Positions 35,612 to 45,091 of a stretch of 64,000 nt of DNA are shown here, in pieces. The notes beneath the pieces are model-generated. The model did not search any database and was not told the origin of the DNA. It was given only the letters and a program-made list of their open reading frames with translations. A program made the translations under genes and the position numbers. Position 1 is the stretch's first letter. The number at the start of each line of letters is the position of its first letter. Source of the stretch: Paenibacillus sp. FSL W8-0186 (GTDB taxonomy: Bacteria > Bacillota > Bacilli > Paenibacillales > Paenibacillaceae); assembly GCF_037969765.1 (NCBI RefSeq), contig NZ_CP150207.1:2652001-2716000 (forward strand). The letters run 5' to 3'.

Positions 35612-37079
35612 ATCGATGATCTATTACTATAATCGCCCTTTCCTGAATCAATATTTATACCACAGCCGGGCTAAATTGCTAATCTGGATTCTATTGCTAG
35701 GAATCGCGATTCCCATTTATTTTTCAGAGAAATTTGGGAATATTTTTATGGAGGCCGATTTATCTAAAAAAATTCTCTTTATTGTCGCTGAAAGTCTGCT
35801 TGTCGGCTTGCTCCGTGCTATGAACGATCTGCCTTCGCAAATGTACATGCAAAAAAATTTGATGCTGTTTCATTCGTCGGGTATCTCTAACTTCCAGCTC
35901 ATTATGGGACAATGGCTATCCCGGATGCCTTTATATTTATGGGCAGCTTTAATCCTGACGATTCCGCTGACAAGCGGCCTGGGCATGGCCGATAAATTGA
36001 CGACAGGGGTATTGTTGTTTGTCATTGGATTTGCAGCCGAGATGACCGTCGATCTGGTCTGCCGCTATCTGATGATTATTACCATGTATTATATTCCGGC
36101 CATCGTAAAGGGATTTGTCGGCATAGCGACGATTGGTTATTTGGCGTTGTTTGGCTTTATCATATGGGTGTTAGTTTCACTGGAGTCGGTATCCTCTGTT
36201 TTTTGGAGCCAATTTGAACAGATCATGTATCCGGTTGCTGCGGTCTGCGGTGCAGGTGTAATCGTATTGCTTCTTCTCACAGGGAAAATGGGGGAGCTGT
36301 ATTATGAAGGCTGGCTTCGATTTGTAGAGAATGATAAACGGATCCAGAACAAAGATAGCGGGATTTCCCATCTGATCTCAACTCCGCAAAATGCAGTTAT
36401 GATCAAGGATTGGATTTTAATTATTAAAAATAAGATTACATTAGTGAGAGTAGGCTTATGGCTGATTGGAATGATTGCGGCTATTGTTCTCACAAAAATC
36501 GGAATGTTTAATTCCTTCCTTACCGGGCAGAACACCCCTGCTTATGTATTTGGATTTGTCGTTCTCTATACCATGCTGGCGTTTGGTGAGATTGTGTCTG
36601 CGCTATATCAGCAAGAAAAGCAGAGCTATCTTCTTTATTTTATGAGCGGAACCAAGGGCAGGCATATTTTCACGGCGAAATTTATAACTTCGATTTTGCT
36701 GGTTGTAGTTCCCGTACTGATCGGGTACCCTGTGGTAGCTCTGTTCTTGCAGATCGATGGCCTAGTGATCTTACAAACGCTGGTGTGGTGCGTATCCATC
36801 ACGATGGGCGCTATTTTACTGCAATTGGGGATTGCTTCCCTTGATCGAAAGGGAGGGCAGGCAGTCATGATGATCATCAAAGAGGAAGATTCCAACGGGA
36901 TGCTGGAGCAGGTGCCGCAAAGTCCGATCCCTATATTGTCCAGCTTTGCTGGCCTGATTTATACGCTTATCGCTGTTGCACTATATTGGTTCAATCTGCA
37001 TTATCTCTTTTCTGTGTTGCTTTTCTTGCCATGTCTCGCTATGTTTGGTTTAGGAGTGCGTGCCAGTGAATATCGATAA
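35583..37079 (+). CDS. ABC transporter permease, large ABC-2 type
   Basis: A 498-residue membrane protein with around ten to twelve hydrophobic segments, no soluble domain and no recognised signature. It starts at GTG 35583 inside the 3' end of the ATPase gene, with GAAAGG directly before it, so the two are coupled. Together they form a two-gene exporter. Possible cargoes are peptides, antibiotics or lipids, and no neighbouring gene helps to choose. Confidence 0.78.
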   Translation: MKNLLPSTIKSMIYYYNRPFLNQYLYHSRAKLLIWILLLGIAIPIYFSEKFGNIFMEADLSKKILFIVAESLLVGLLRAMNDLPSQMYMQKNLMLFHSSGISNFQLIMGQWLSRMPLYLWAALILTIPLTSGLGMADKLTTGVLLFVIGFAAEMTVDLVCRYLMIITMYYIPAIVKGFVGIATIGYLALFGFIIWVLVSLESVSSVFWSQFEQIMYPVAAVCGAGVIVLLLLTGKMGELYYEGWLRFVENDKRIQNKDSGISHLISTPQNAVMIKDWILIIKNKITLVRVGLWLIGMIAAIVLTKIGMFNSFLTGQNTPAYVFGFVVLYTMLAFGEIVSALYQQEKQSYLLYFMSGTKGRHIFTAKFITSILLVVVPVLIGYPVVALFLQIDGLVILQTLVWCVSITMGAILLQLGIASLDRKGGQAVMMIIKEEDSNGMLEQVPQSPIPILSSFAGLIYTLIAVALYWFNLHYLFSVLLFLPCLAMFGLGVRASEYR

Positions 37080-37090
37080 CTTGCCGAGAA

Positions 37091-37153
37091 AAGAAGCCGA
37101 TAGACTGTAGGCTATACAACAGCCACTGCAGTTTAAACGGCTTCTTTTTCTGA
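37091..37153 (+). terminator. Terminator after the ABC-2 transporter operon
   Basis: Outer stem AAGAAGCCG/CGGCTTCTT with an inner stem ACTGTAGGCT/AGCCACTGCAGT (internal mismatches), followed by TTTTTC. Confidence 0.78.
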
Positions 37154-37192
37154 TAAAGTGAAATAATTCAAAATGTCAATCGGCGTTGCTAA

Positions 37193-38347
37193 TCAAGATC
37201 GATGTTCTTTAAGCTTCGCATATTCATCGGCAATTTGGGCATGCAGCGCGTGATCCTGCGGTAGCTCCGTGTATTTCTCAATGGCCGCATGAACCCCGTG
37301 CTCGCGCACATAGGCCTGCAGCTCGGCGGATTCCGGATCGCTGCTCTCGTCGAATAGCAGAGCCGCGGCAACCGCTTTTGTCAGATGGGGGACAGGGATC
37401 CCCAGTTCGTGAGCGAGCCGTGCCGGTCTTACGAGCCGATCGTTCGGAGAAATTTTCCGAATCGGGGAACGGCCTACGCGCGCAATCTCATCGGTTAAAT
37501 AAGGATTGATGAAGCGTTCGAGAATTTGCTCGATATACTGCTTGTGAGAGGCCTCGTCGAACGAATACGTCCTTACAAGCATCGCACCCGATTCCTGCAA
37601 GGCTCCTCTAACCTCGCCGACGACTGCGGGATCTTTCATCGCTTCCTGGATGGTCTCGTAACCGCTCAGATAACCATGATAGGCAGCGATACAGTGCCCG
37701 GTATTCACGGTGAAAAGCTTGCGCTCGATATAAGGCAGCAATCGGTCTACATAATGGACGCCGGCGATTTCCTGGAATTCCCCTCGAATGGCCGACCGGT
37801 CTACCGTCCATTCGTAAAAAGGCTCGACCGTGACGAGCAGCGGGTCCTCATGCTGCTGCAGCGGTACGATCCGATCCACGGCGGCATCGGGGAAATCGAT
37901 CGACCGATCGGCCTGCTCTTTTGCGGGTGCGGACAGATGGTCGTAGACATGGTTTTTAAGCTGCGTACTGCCCCCGATGGCATTTTCGCAGGCAATGACA
38001 TGAAGAGGTCGGGTGCTGCGCGACAATCTCAGTTCAATGCCCTGAGCGATTGCGGCAGCGATATGCTTCAATACGGAGACGCCTACGGCAGTCGTTACGA
38101 TGTCGGCCTCTGCAACAGCTTCGGCGACAAGAGCTTGATCTTTGCCGTCAATCGCGGTTACATTGTCGACGACGATTGAATCGGCTTGCTCATTGGCCAA
38201 GGTGACCGTATATTGCCGTTTGCTCTGCAGCAGGTTGACCAGCGTATCGTTTACATCGACAAAAGTCACCTCATATCCCGACTTCGAGAGCAATAAGCCG
38301 ATAAAGCCTCGACCGATGTTGCCTGCGCCAAAATGTACGGCCTTCAT
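37193..38347 (-). CDS. mtlD: Mannitol-1-phosphate 5-dehydrogenase
   Basis: A 384-residue polyol dehydrogenase that oxidises mannitol 1-phosphate to fructose 6-phosphate with NAD. The N-terminal MKAVHFGAGNIGRGFIGLLL is the NAD-binding fingerprint of MtlD. The central region shows the family's catalytic lysine segment (VERKLFTVNTGHC). It overlaps mtlF by four bases, so it is coupled to it. Last gene of mtlA-mtlR-mtlF-mtlD. Confidence 0.94.
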   Translation of the reverse strand: MKAVHFGAGNIGRGFIGLLLSKSGYEVTFVDVNDTLVNLLQSKRQYTVTLANEQADSIVVDNVTAIDGKDQALVAEAVAEADIVTTAVGVSVLKHIAAAIAQGIELRLSRSTRPLHVIACENAIGGSTQLKNHVYDHLSAPAKEQADRSIDFPDAAVDRIVPLQQHEDPLLVTVEPFYEWTVDRSAIRGEFQEIAGVHYVDRLLPYIERKLFTVNTGHCIAAYHGYLSGYETIQEAMKDPAVVGEVRGALQESGAMLVRTYSFDEASHKQYIEQILERFINPYLTDEIARVGRSPIRKISPNDRLVRPARLAHELGIPVPHLTKAVAAALLFDESSDPESAELQAYVREHGVHAAIEKYTELPQDHALHAQIADEYAKLKEHRS

Positions 38348-38781
38348 TCGCTCAGCCCCTCTTCGAAAATCGAAATCAGCTCTTCTTCCGAAGTCGCGTT
38401 TACGATCCGTTCCATTTCATCGTCGTCCGAGACGAGGACGGCTACGTTCGTTAGAATTCCCATATGATCATCGCGGATAGCTGCAAGGCCGATGACTAGC
38501 CGTGCAGGCTCATCTCCGCCAAAATCAATACCTTCCGGGGCAGTAAGAATAGCCATCCCCGTGGATTTGATCATGGACTTGGCTTCGTTCGTGCCATGCG
38601 GCATGGCGAGTCCGCCGCCAAGATAGGTAGACAGGGAGTCCTCGCGTTCGATCATTTTCTCGATATATTCCTGCGGAGCATGGCCAGCGTCCACCAGCAT
38701 TTGTCCCACCATGCGGATAGCTTCGTATTTGTCTTGAACCTTCACGTTGAGTTTCACTTTGTCTGTAGATAGAATAGCCAT
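38344..38781 (-). CDS. mtlF: PTS mannitol EIIA protein
   Basis: A 145-residue EIIA protein. The phospho-histidine is in GGGLAMPHGTNEAKSMI. It passes phosphate from HPr to the EIICB protein MtlA encoded upstream in the operon. It lies three bases after mtlR and overlaps mtlD. Confidence 0.92.
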   Translation of the reverse strand: MAILSTDKVKLNVKVQDKYEAIRMVGQMLVDAGHAPQEYIEKMIEREDSLSTYLGGGLAMPHGTNEAKSMIKSTGMAILTAPEGIDFGGDEPARLVIGLAAIRDDHMGILTNVAVLVSDDDEMERIVNATSEEELISIFEEGLSE

Positions 38782-38784
38782 GGT

Positions 38785-40857
38785 TTAATCTCTCCAATCC
38801 AATTTTCTTATCATATATTTCTCCAGTTGCCCGGAGATGAAACCTGTGATCTCTTCCTTGCTTCCTTCCTCGAGCAGCGCAACCATGTCGGTGAGGAGCA
38901 GCATTCCGCTGATTTCGCTCAGTACTTCGAGACTTGCCTTGTCCAGCTTCATGGGACCCAGCATCAGCAGGACCTGCTTAACATCACCGGCTTCATGGTT
39001 GAGCTTAATCGGCATATCGTATCGAAACAGGGAGATGAGCGGCTGCTGTACCCATTCGCTTCGCGTGTGGATTAAGGCGATCTCCGTATCGGGCATGACC
39101 AGGCTGCCTTGCTCTTCCCGATGCAGCAGCTGGTCCACGATCTTCTCCTTGTTCAGCAATACGCTGGGCTGTTCAATCGTGGAGATCATATGCAGCAGCT
39201 GGCTCTGCAGGTCAGGCCCTCCGGAACTTCGGTTCATCCTGTGAACTCTGAAGTTCTCCAGCAGCTGCAGCACAATATCTGAGTAGATATGCAGCTGTCT
39301 CAGCCGATCGAGCGGGCCATGATCCGGGTCAGCAGCGGCAGCGGGGGAGGGCTCTTTGTTTTTTAAAGTAATGTCATGAATAAAAGCTCTTAGCTTTGTG
39401 GCCTCATCCTCCGTGAGCAGCGGGCTGATTTTAATATACCTGTCAGATGCCAGCGGCAAATTCACGGTTGAAATAATCAAATCATAATCGTCCGCTGGCA
39501 GCCGTACAGCTTCATACCAGGACAGATGGCCGATCAGCTCGATTTGCGGCAGCTCCTTGTGAATACGTACCGCCAATAGCTTCGACGAGCCGATGCCGCT
39601 CGTGCAGACGAGCACGGCCCGGACTTTCCACGGAAATTGCTTGGAGCGTTCGATGGCGGCACCGAAATGCATCACGATATAACCGATTTCCTCGTCCGGG
39701 ACGTGGAGGGTTTGCACGAACTGATCGACGCCCTGCCTGACGAGAGTGAACAGTTCGTCATAATCTTTTTTGATCTGTGTCAGAATCGGGTTGCGAATGG
39801 CAATGCCGCTGGCAATCCTTTGAAAGGCAGGGTGCATATGCTGGATCAAGCCCTCGACGAGCGAGCGGTCATTCATAAAAGAAATCTGCGTCTTGATCTC
39901 GATATAGCGGATCAACTCGGTTACCGTTTCGATGAGCGACATGTCGTTATGGTTGACAAGCAATCCCAGCTCATGCTGTGCTTCGCCCCTGAGTAAGCTG
40001 CCTAGATATGCTTCCTCGGCCTGAGGGAGCTCCAATTCGAGCAGTTGGAGGAGACGGGCAAGCTGGCCGTTGTCCTTGACAGATGAAGTGCCCGGTTGGG
40101 CAGTAAGCTCCTGATCCTGACGAATGAGACAGCCGTGCTCAATTCGGGTCAGAGCCACAGATAGCCGGATCAGCAAACGAGTATAAGCCGCCTCTGACAA
40201 ACGAATCGGGTATTGCTTGTTGATTTGCCAGAATGCCCGCTCTAGCTTGAAAAACTGCGCTTTGCCGACCATGCTCAGAAGCTGGTTGGTCAGCGGATGT
40301 ACAACGGCATGATCGCTAGGATCATCTTGGTGTCCAAATAAATCGGAATCATCTAAGTATTTGATAGCGAGCAAACTAATCATTTGCCGCTTCGCTTGTT
40401 CCTTGCCCGTTAATTCAACCCCGTAGCCGCGTTTGCGGACGAGTGTCAGCTGCTGTTCGTTGATCTGATCCTCCAGCTGGTCCAAATCACTGCTAATCGT
40501 AGGCATGGTCACATTTAGTTCATGAGCGAGGGTGAACAGCTTCATCGGCTCATCATACTGCAGGAGCTTGCACAGGATCAGGATTTTCCGTTCCTCGGGA
40601 GAATATTCGGCAGGCACGGATAGATTCAACTCTTGTTTGAACAATTCGATCTGCTCGCTGTCCGCTTCGATTTTGATGCCGATTCCCGACTTCTTGTGAA
40701 GTGTAATGCCATGAGCCGCAAGGGCAGGTTCAATATCAATTAGCTCCCTGTGAATGGTTCGCGTACTGGTTCCAATCTCGGCAGCGATATCTGCAGCTGT
40801 AATTTCATTCTGTTGATTGAACAGCAGCTCTACAATCCGGCGTTGTCTAGTTGACAT
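38785..40857 (-). CDS. mtlR: MtlR-type transcriptional activator with PRD and PTS domains
   Basis: A 690-residue activator. It has N-terminal helix-turn-helix segments (NEITAADIAAEIGTSTRTIHREL, then a second around residue 110), two PRD domains (about 190-400) and an EIIB-Gat-like domain (VLVCTSGIGSSKLLAVRI, one cysteine). A C-terminal EIIA-like domain has a histidine in EIALIHTRSEW. This is the layout of Bacillus MtlR, which is controlled by phosphorylation at these sites. Here the gene lies inside the mannitol operon. Confidence 0.92.
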   Translation of the reverse strand: MSTRQRRIVELLFNQQNEITAADIAAEIGTSTRTIHRELIDIEPALAAHGITLHKKSGIGIKIEADSEQIELFKQELNLSVPAEYSPEERKILILCKLLQYDEPMKLFTLAHELNVTMPTISSDLDQLEDQINEQQLTLVRKRGYGVELTGKEQAKRQMISLLAIKYLDDSDLFGHQDDPSDHAVVHPLTNQLLSMVGKAQFFKLERAFWQINKQYPIRLSEAAYTRLLIRLSVALTRIEHGCLIRQDQELTAQPGTSSVKDNGQLARLLQLLELELPQAEEAYLGSLLRGEAQHELGLLVNHNDMSLIETVTELIRYIEIKTQISFMNDRSLVEGLIQHMHPAFQRIASGIAIRNPILTQIKKDYDELFTLVRQGVDQFVQTLHVPDEEIGYIVMHFGAAIERSKQFPWKVRAVLVCTSGIGSSKLLAVRIHKELPQIELIGHLSWYEAVRLPADDYDLIISTVNLPLASDRYIKISPLLTEDEATKLRAFIHDITLKNKEPSPAAAADPDHGPLDRLRQLHIYSDIVLQLLENFRVHRMNRSSGGPDLQSQLLHMISTIEQPSVLLNKEKIVDQLLHREEQGSLVMPDTEIALIHTRSEWVQQPLISLFRYDMPIKLNHEAGDVKQVLLMLGPMKLDKASLEVLSEISGMLLLTDMVALLEEGSKEEITGFISGQLEKYMIRKLDWRD

Positions 40858-40896
40858 TATGATATGGCATCATCCTTCACGAGAGAAATGAGCTTA

Positions 40897-40921
40897 ACGC
40901 CGACAGAAAATCTGTCAGCGC
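40897..40921 (-). other. Hairpin between mtlA and mtlR
   Basis: Stem of 11 bp with one mismatch (ACGCCGACAGA/TCTGTCAGCGC) around AAA. It lacks a T-run in the direction of transcription, so it may stabilise or attenuate the mRNA after mtlA rather than terminate fully. Confidence 0.5.
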
Positions 40922-40932
40922 CAAGCTTGGGA

Positions 40933-42360
40933 TTACTTGCTCAATCTTTCGACGAGCGCGTCATATTCAGGACTCTTCAAGAAGTTTTCGATGGATATAT
41001 GCTCTGCGTTCGGATTTTTCAGACGTGCCCGGTCTGTCAGTGTTTTATGAGTAAAGATAATATCCGCATCAGCCGGGATGTCGTTAATCGCTGTATTGGT
41101 AACCGTAATCGGCAAGCCGGCAGCGTTGACCTTCTTCCGCAGGATTGATGCGCCCATTGCACTGGATCCCATACCGGCATCACAAGAGAAGACGATTTTC
41201 TTCACATCTTCTTTGGATTTAACCTCATTGCTGGCTTCAGAAGCGCTAGGCGTGCTGGTGCCTTTAGCGTCAGCTTTCATTTGTTTCATCTTAGCTTGTG
41301 CTTCTTCCAGGTCACCGCCTTCTTCTCCGCTGTCTTTCGCAGTCTTCAGCAGCAGGGAAGCGATCAAGAACGATACGACGGTTGCGACCAGGACACCTGC
41401 GAACATGGCTAGGTATCCGCCTTTTGGCGTCATCGCCATGTAGGCGATAATACTTCCTGGCGAAGGTGCAGCTACGAGACCAGCGCCCAGAATCGAGAAG
41501 GTAAACGTACCAGCCATGCCGCCGCCGATCGCCGCAAGGATCAAACGCGGATTCATCAGGATGTACGGGAAGTAGATTTCATGAATACCGCCCAAAAAGT
41601 GAATGATAACCGCACCAGGGGCAGAGTTCTTTACCATTCCTCTGCCGAATACCCAGTAAGCTAGCAGAATACCAAGACCAGGCCCCGGGTTAGACTCCAG
41701 CATAAAGATAATGGATTGTCCTGCCTTGGACACCTGCTCCAATGCCAGCGGGCCAAGAATCCCGTGGTTGATGGCATTGTTCAGGAACAATACTTTTGCA
41801 GGCTCGATCAGCAGATTAGCGAGCGGCAGCAGGCCCGTATTAATCAGAAACTCAACACCCGCAGCCAGAACGTTGCTGAACGCTTGAACGACTGGGCCAA
41901 CGCCTTTAAATGCTCCTAGGGCAAGCGCACCGCCGATGATACCAGAGGAGAAGTTGTTGACCAGCATTTCGAAACCGGCAGGGATTTTACCTTCAACCGA
42001 TTTGTCGAACATTTTCAAGACCCAAGCTCCAAGTGGACCCATGATCATGGCTCCGAGGAACATCGGGATATCCGCACCTACAACTACACCCATCGTTACG
42101 ACGGCACCGATAACGCCACCGCGTACGCCGTGAATCATGTGTCCGCCCGTGTAACCGATAAGGAGCGGGAGCAGGTAAGTGATCATTGGTCCGACAAGCG
42201 AAGCCAGACCTTCATTCGGGATCCAGCCTGTCGGAATGAACAGGGCTGTAATCAGACCCCAGGCAATGAATGCACCGATGTTCGGCATAACCATTCCGCT
42301 TAGGAATCGGCCGAACCGCTGCACTAGAACTTTAAAGCCAGATGATTGTGCAGTATCCAT
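40933..42360 (-). CDS. mtlA: PTS mannitol transporter EIICB
   Basis: A 475-residue protein. The IIC membrane domain (residues 10-340) has GRFLSGMVMPNIGAFIAWG and the substrate motif GGIHEIYFPYILM. A charged linker follows, then the C-terminal IIB domain with phosphocysteine in IVFSCDAGMGSSAMGA. It imports mannitol as mannitol 1-phosphate. ATG 42360 has GGAGGT 8 bases before it; further upstream codons are unlikely starts. First gene of the minus-strand mannitol operon. Confidence 0.94.
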   Translation of the reverse strand: MDTAQSSGFKVLVQRFGRFLSGMVMPNIGAFIAWGLITALFIPTGWIPNEGLASLVGPMITYLLPLLIGYTGGHMIHGVRGGVIGAVVTMGVVVGADIPMFLGAMIMGPLGAWVLKMFDKSVEGKIPAGFEMLVNNFSSGIIGGALALGAFKGVGPVVQAFSNVLAAGVEFLINTGLLPLANLLIEPAKVLFLNNAINHGILGPLALEQVSKAGQSIIFMLESNPGPGLGILLAYWVFGRGMVKNSAPGAVIIHFLGGIHEIYFPYILMNPRLILAAIGGGMAGTFTFSILGAGLVAAPSPGSIIAYMAMTPKGGYLAMFAGVLVATVVSFLIASLLLKTAKDSGEEGGDLEEAQAKMKQMKADAKGTSTPSASEASNEVKSKEDVKKIVFSCDAGMGSSAMGASILRKKVNAAGLPITVTNTAINDIPADADIIFTHKTLTDRARLKNPNAEHISIENFLKSPEYDALVERLSK

Positions 42361-42436
42361 ATTTTTTGACCTCCACAAATTAATTTGTTGAATCTGAAGT
42401 TGATGTGTAGTTCATATATCCTATAACTATCGTAGC

Positions 42437-42450
42437 TGTTAGCGATTTCA
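42437..42450 (-). promoter_or_regulatory. cre site upstream of mtlA
   Basis: On the minus strand TGAAATCGCTAACA fits the catabolite-responsive consensus TGWAANCGNTNWCA at every position. It is 77 bases before the mtlA start, which fits CcpA repression. Confidence 0.7.
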
Positions 42451-42490
42451 GTAGCAATGAAATCAAAAGCAGGTTGCTTCATGATGGCTG

Positions 42491-42509
42491 TTGACATGAT
42501 TTTATTGTC
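42491..42509 (-). promoter_or_regulatory. Possible MtlR activator site
   Basis: Imperfect dyad TTGACATGATTTTATTGTC about 130 bases before mtlA, upstream of the cre site, where an activator box would be expected. The match is by symmetry and place only. Confidence 0.35.
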
Positions 42510-42574
42510 TGAAGAAAGCATGCGCCTTATACCTTAGTAAGAACCTGTATAAATGCTTTGCCTGCTTTCAACCG

Positions 42575-42583
42575 TGGTATAAT
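42575..42583 (+). promoter_or_regulatory. Extended -10 of the mgtE promoter
   Basis: TGGTATAAT, a perfect extended -10 element, 43 bases before mgtE. No good -35 is present, as is usual for extended -10 promoters. Confidence 0.6.
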
Positions 42584-42626
42584 GGAATATTAGGCATGAA
42601 TAACAAATTCAAAGGAGTACGTTATA

Positions 42627-43961
42627 ATGATCGATCTTAATCAAATGAGGCAGAAGATCTTGACAGCGGATCTGGACCAGATGCTTACATTTGCGGAGGC
42701 CTTCAGACCGATTGATTTGGCAGAAAGTTTGGAGAAATTAAAGGCGGAGGAGCAGCTTAGACTGATGGAGCTTCTTCCCCCGGTTGTGGCGGCGGAAATT
42801 TTGGAGTTCCTGGAACCGCTTGTACAGTATAAGATTCTGCACAATCTGGATGTGAATCTGACTTCGCAAATTCTCAATGAGCTGCCCAGTGATGTGGTAG
42901 CGGACATGATGCTGGCGATTCATCGCTATCAGGCGGACAAGCTGCTGGATTTGCTGCCGGACGATTACCGCAAGCGCCTGCAGACTTTGATGACGTTTCC
43001 GGAGGAAACGGCAGGGAGCCTGGCAACAATTGATTATATCGCCGCACCTGGCCAATGGACGATGGATACTACGCTGGAGCACATACGCAAGGTCGGGCGC
43101 GAGGCAGAAATTACGGCTTATATTTATGTAACTGGAATGAAAGGGGAGCTGTTAGGGGTCGTTTCGCTGAAAAAAATCATATTGGCTGATCCCGCTACTC
43201 TACTGCAGGAAATCGCGGATGAACCTATCTCCGTCCCAGCTACGATGGGCCAAGAGGAAACGGCTGAGCTGCTGTCGCGTTACGATTGGGTTGCGCTGCC
43301 GGTCGTGGACGCCCAGCAGCGTCTGATCGGCGTCGTTACCGTCGATGACTTGATCGACGTCATGCAGGAGGAGGCGACGGAGGATATTCAGATGCTCGGC
43401 GGAAGCCAGCCGCTTCAGGGTACTTATTTCAAGAGCTCTGTATTTCATCTTTATCGAAAAAGGATCATCTGGCTTCTGATTTTGTTTGTCGCCGAGGCGT
43501 ATACCGGGACGGTGCTAAGGCATTATGAGGATACGTTGACCGAAGTCATATCGCTTGCATTCTTTATACCGCTTCTCATTGGCACCGGAGGCAATACCGG
43601 GACGCAAACCGTGTCCACGCTTGTCCGGGCGCTTGCCGTCGGTGAAGTGCACTTTAGAGATCTGTTCCGCGTAATCCGGAAGGAACTGGTCACCGGAATC
43701 ATGACCGGCTCAACGATTTTTATTATCGCCTACCTTCGTGCCTGGATGCTCGGCGTTGAGATGAACGTAGGCTTAGTCGTGGGCTTAACGGCAATGATCA
43801 TCGTGCTGTGGGCTTCCTTCGTGGCCGCCATCCTGCCTCTCGTTCTGCATAAGCTGAAGGCGGACCCTGCCGTGATCTCCGGGCCATTCATTACGACGCT
43901 CGTGGACGGCACCGGCTTAATCATCTATTTCACTGTGGCCAGAATTTTACTCCATCTATAG
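42627..43961 (+). CDS. mgtE: Magnesium transporter MgtE
   Basis: A 444-residue channel-type magnesium transporter. It has an N-terminal MgtE_N helical domain (to about residue 130), a CBS pair (130-255, DWVALPVVDAQQRLIGVVTVDDLIDVMQEEATEDIQ) and a five-helix membrane domain with GTGGNTGTQTVSTLVRALAVGE and the C-terminal DGTGLIIYFTVA. Acidic residues of the cytoplasmic part sense magnesium in this family. There is no M-box riboswitch in the short leader. It has an AAAGGAG ribosome binding site. Confidence 0.94.
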   Translation: MIDLNQMRQKILTADLDQMLTFAEAFRPIDLAESLEKLKAEEQLRLMELLPPVVAAEILEFLEPLVQYKILHNLDVNLTSQILNELPSDVVADMMLAIHRYQADKLLDLLPDDYRKRLQTLMTFPEETAGSLATIDYIAAPGQWTMDTTLEHIRKVGREAEITAYIYVTGMKGELLGVVSLKKIILADPATLLQEIADEPISVPATMGQEETAELLSRYDWVALPVVDAQQRLIGVVTVDDLIDVMQEEATEDIQMLGGSQPLQGTYFKSSVFHLYRKRIIWLLILFVAEAYTGTVLRHYEDTLTEVISLAFFIPLLIGTGGNTGTQTVSTLVRALAVGEVHFRDLFRVIRKELVTGIMTGSTIFIIAYLRAWMLGVEMNVGLVVGLTAMIIVLWASFVAAILPLVLHKLKADPAVISGPFITTLVDGTGLIIYFTVARILLHL

Positions 43962-43980
43962 TCCTAAAGGATGGGCGTCC

Positions 43981-44688
43981 TTAGCAGATGCAGGTTTTTT
44001 TCTTGATGCCCAGCTTGCCGCGCTGTGCTACCTTGCGAATGTAATCGGCAGCTAACGGAACCTTGCAAGCGGTTTGGCCGACATCGACGTGAACCTTGCC
44101 GATGCTTTCAGCGACGGCAATAGCTTCATCATATAGACCAGTCACATAACTTCCTGCAATGATGACAAACATATTCATCGTATACCGGACCCGGTTCTGC
44201 TCCTCATGAATCGAGGATTCGATCAGCCGCAGCAAGGTGCGGATTTCCTCCAGGTCAAGCTGGTCATCGGGAGTAATGGACACGTAATTGGCATACGTGC
44301 TCCAGCCGCAGGTCGCGATCATTTCGTTATCGGAACGCATCCATTCCCTTGCCAGCTTCAGTGCGTAAGGGCTCTCTGCCGCTGCGCCTGCAACCGTATA
44401 TTCGGCCAGCATGTACCAGTTAGCCTGTTTGACCCAGTGTTTCAGCTGGGGCAATGTCATCATTTGCGGGTTGATGGACAGTCCGGCCAAATACATGGCG
44501 TCAGAATTGCCAGTGTCATAAAGAGCCAGGGCCAATCCCTGGTCCTTAGACACTTGCTTCACCAGCTTCTTCAGATCTCCGACCTTGACGCCGAAGAGGG
44601 GCTCTTTAGCTCCATGGCGCATAAAGGTTTTCTTCGTTTGCTCAGTGCCCAGTTCCTCGAGCTTCGTCATCACTTCTGCTAGTGTCAT
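43981..44688 (-). CDS. AlkD-like DNA alkylation repair protein
   Basis: A 235-residue protein made of helical HEAT-like repeats. EPLFGVKVGDLKKLVK, LYDTGNSDAMYLAGLS, MIATCGWSTYANY and RVRYTMNMFVIIAGSY match the DNA alkylation repair (AlkD/AlkC-like) family. AlkD removes alkylated purines; the subgroup seen here has not all been tested. ATG 44688 follows AAGGAGAG; codons upstream in frame have no such site. It ends in cysteine pair CIC. Convergent with mgtE. Confidence 0.82.
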   Translation of the reverse strand: MTLAEVMTKLEELGTEQTKKTFMRHGAKEPLFGVKVGDLKKLVKQVSKDQGLALALYDTGNSDAMYLAGLSINPQMMTLPQLKHWVKQANWYMLAEYTVAGAAAESPYALKLAREWMRSDNEMIATCGWSTYANYVSITPDDQLDLEEIRTLLRLIESSIHEEQNRVRYTMNMFVIIAGSYVTGLYDEAIAVAESIGKVHVDVGQTACKVPLAADYIRKVAQRGKLGIKKKTCIC

Positions 44689-44814
44689 TAGGCTTACTCT
44701 CCTTAGAATGAATTGATCATATGGTAACACAATAATCTGTAGAAGAGGATGAAGACAGGAAAGGAAATTCAATATCCTATCACCGGAAGAAATTTTCAAC
44801 AATTATATTTCGGA

Positions 44815-45030
44815 GAAAATAATTTACAAAATCGAAAATTCATGATAAGTTGAATATAGAAGGAGCCAAAATTAAATACTAACAACCCAATGTTATGTAA
44901 GGGCTTCCAGATTCATGTCGCATTCGTATCATCGAACGGGGGAGGTCATCGGATTTAACACGAACACCTTGTCATGATTTCTGGCGGAAATATTTTTCAT
45001 ATACTAGATATAAGTGAAAATAATTTACGA
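44815..45030 (+). promoter_or_regulatory. Control region of the sialic-acid operon
   Basis: Two copies of GAAAATAATTTAC[A/G]A at 44815-44829 and 45016-45030, exactly 201 bases apart. A related palindromic GGAAATATTTTTC lies at 44986-44998. These resemble GAAA/TTTC sites of RpiR-family regulators, and an RpiR gene is in the operon. TATACT at 45000-45005 is a possible -10. TGTAAGGGCTTCCA at 44896-44909 is a cre-like site with two mismatches. The 403-base gap holds no gene. Confidence 0.55.
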
Positions 45031-45091
45031 ACACAGGGCTCATGACCATTCGAGAACAAAGGCAATGCAGACAACCAAGGAGGAAAGAAAA

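Noticed and set aside
42324..42521. 65-codon minus-strand frame in the mtlA leader
   Set aside because: It overlaps the mtlA ribosome binding site, cre site and start, has no ribosome binding site and no recognisable sequence.
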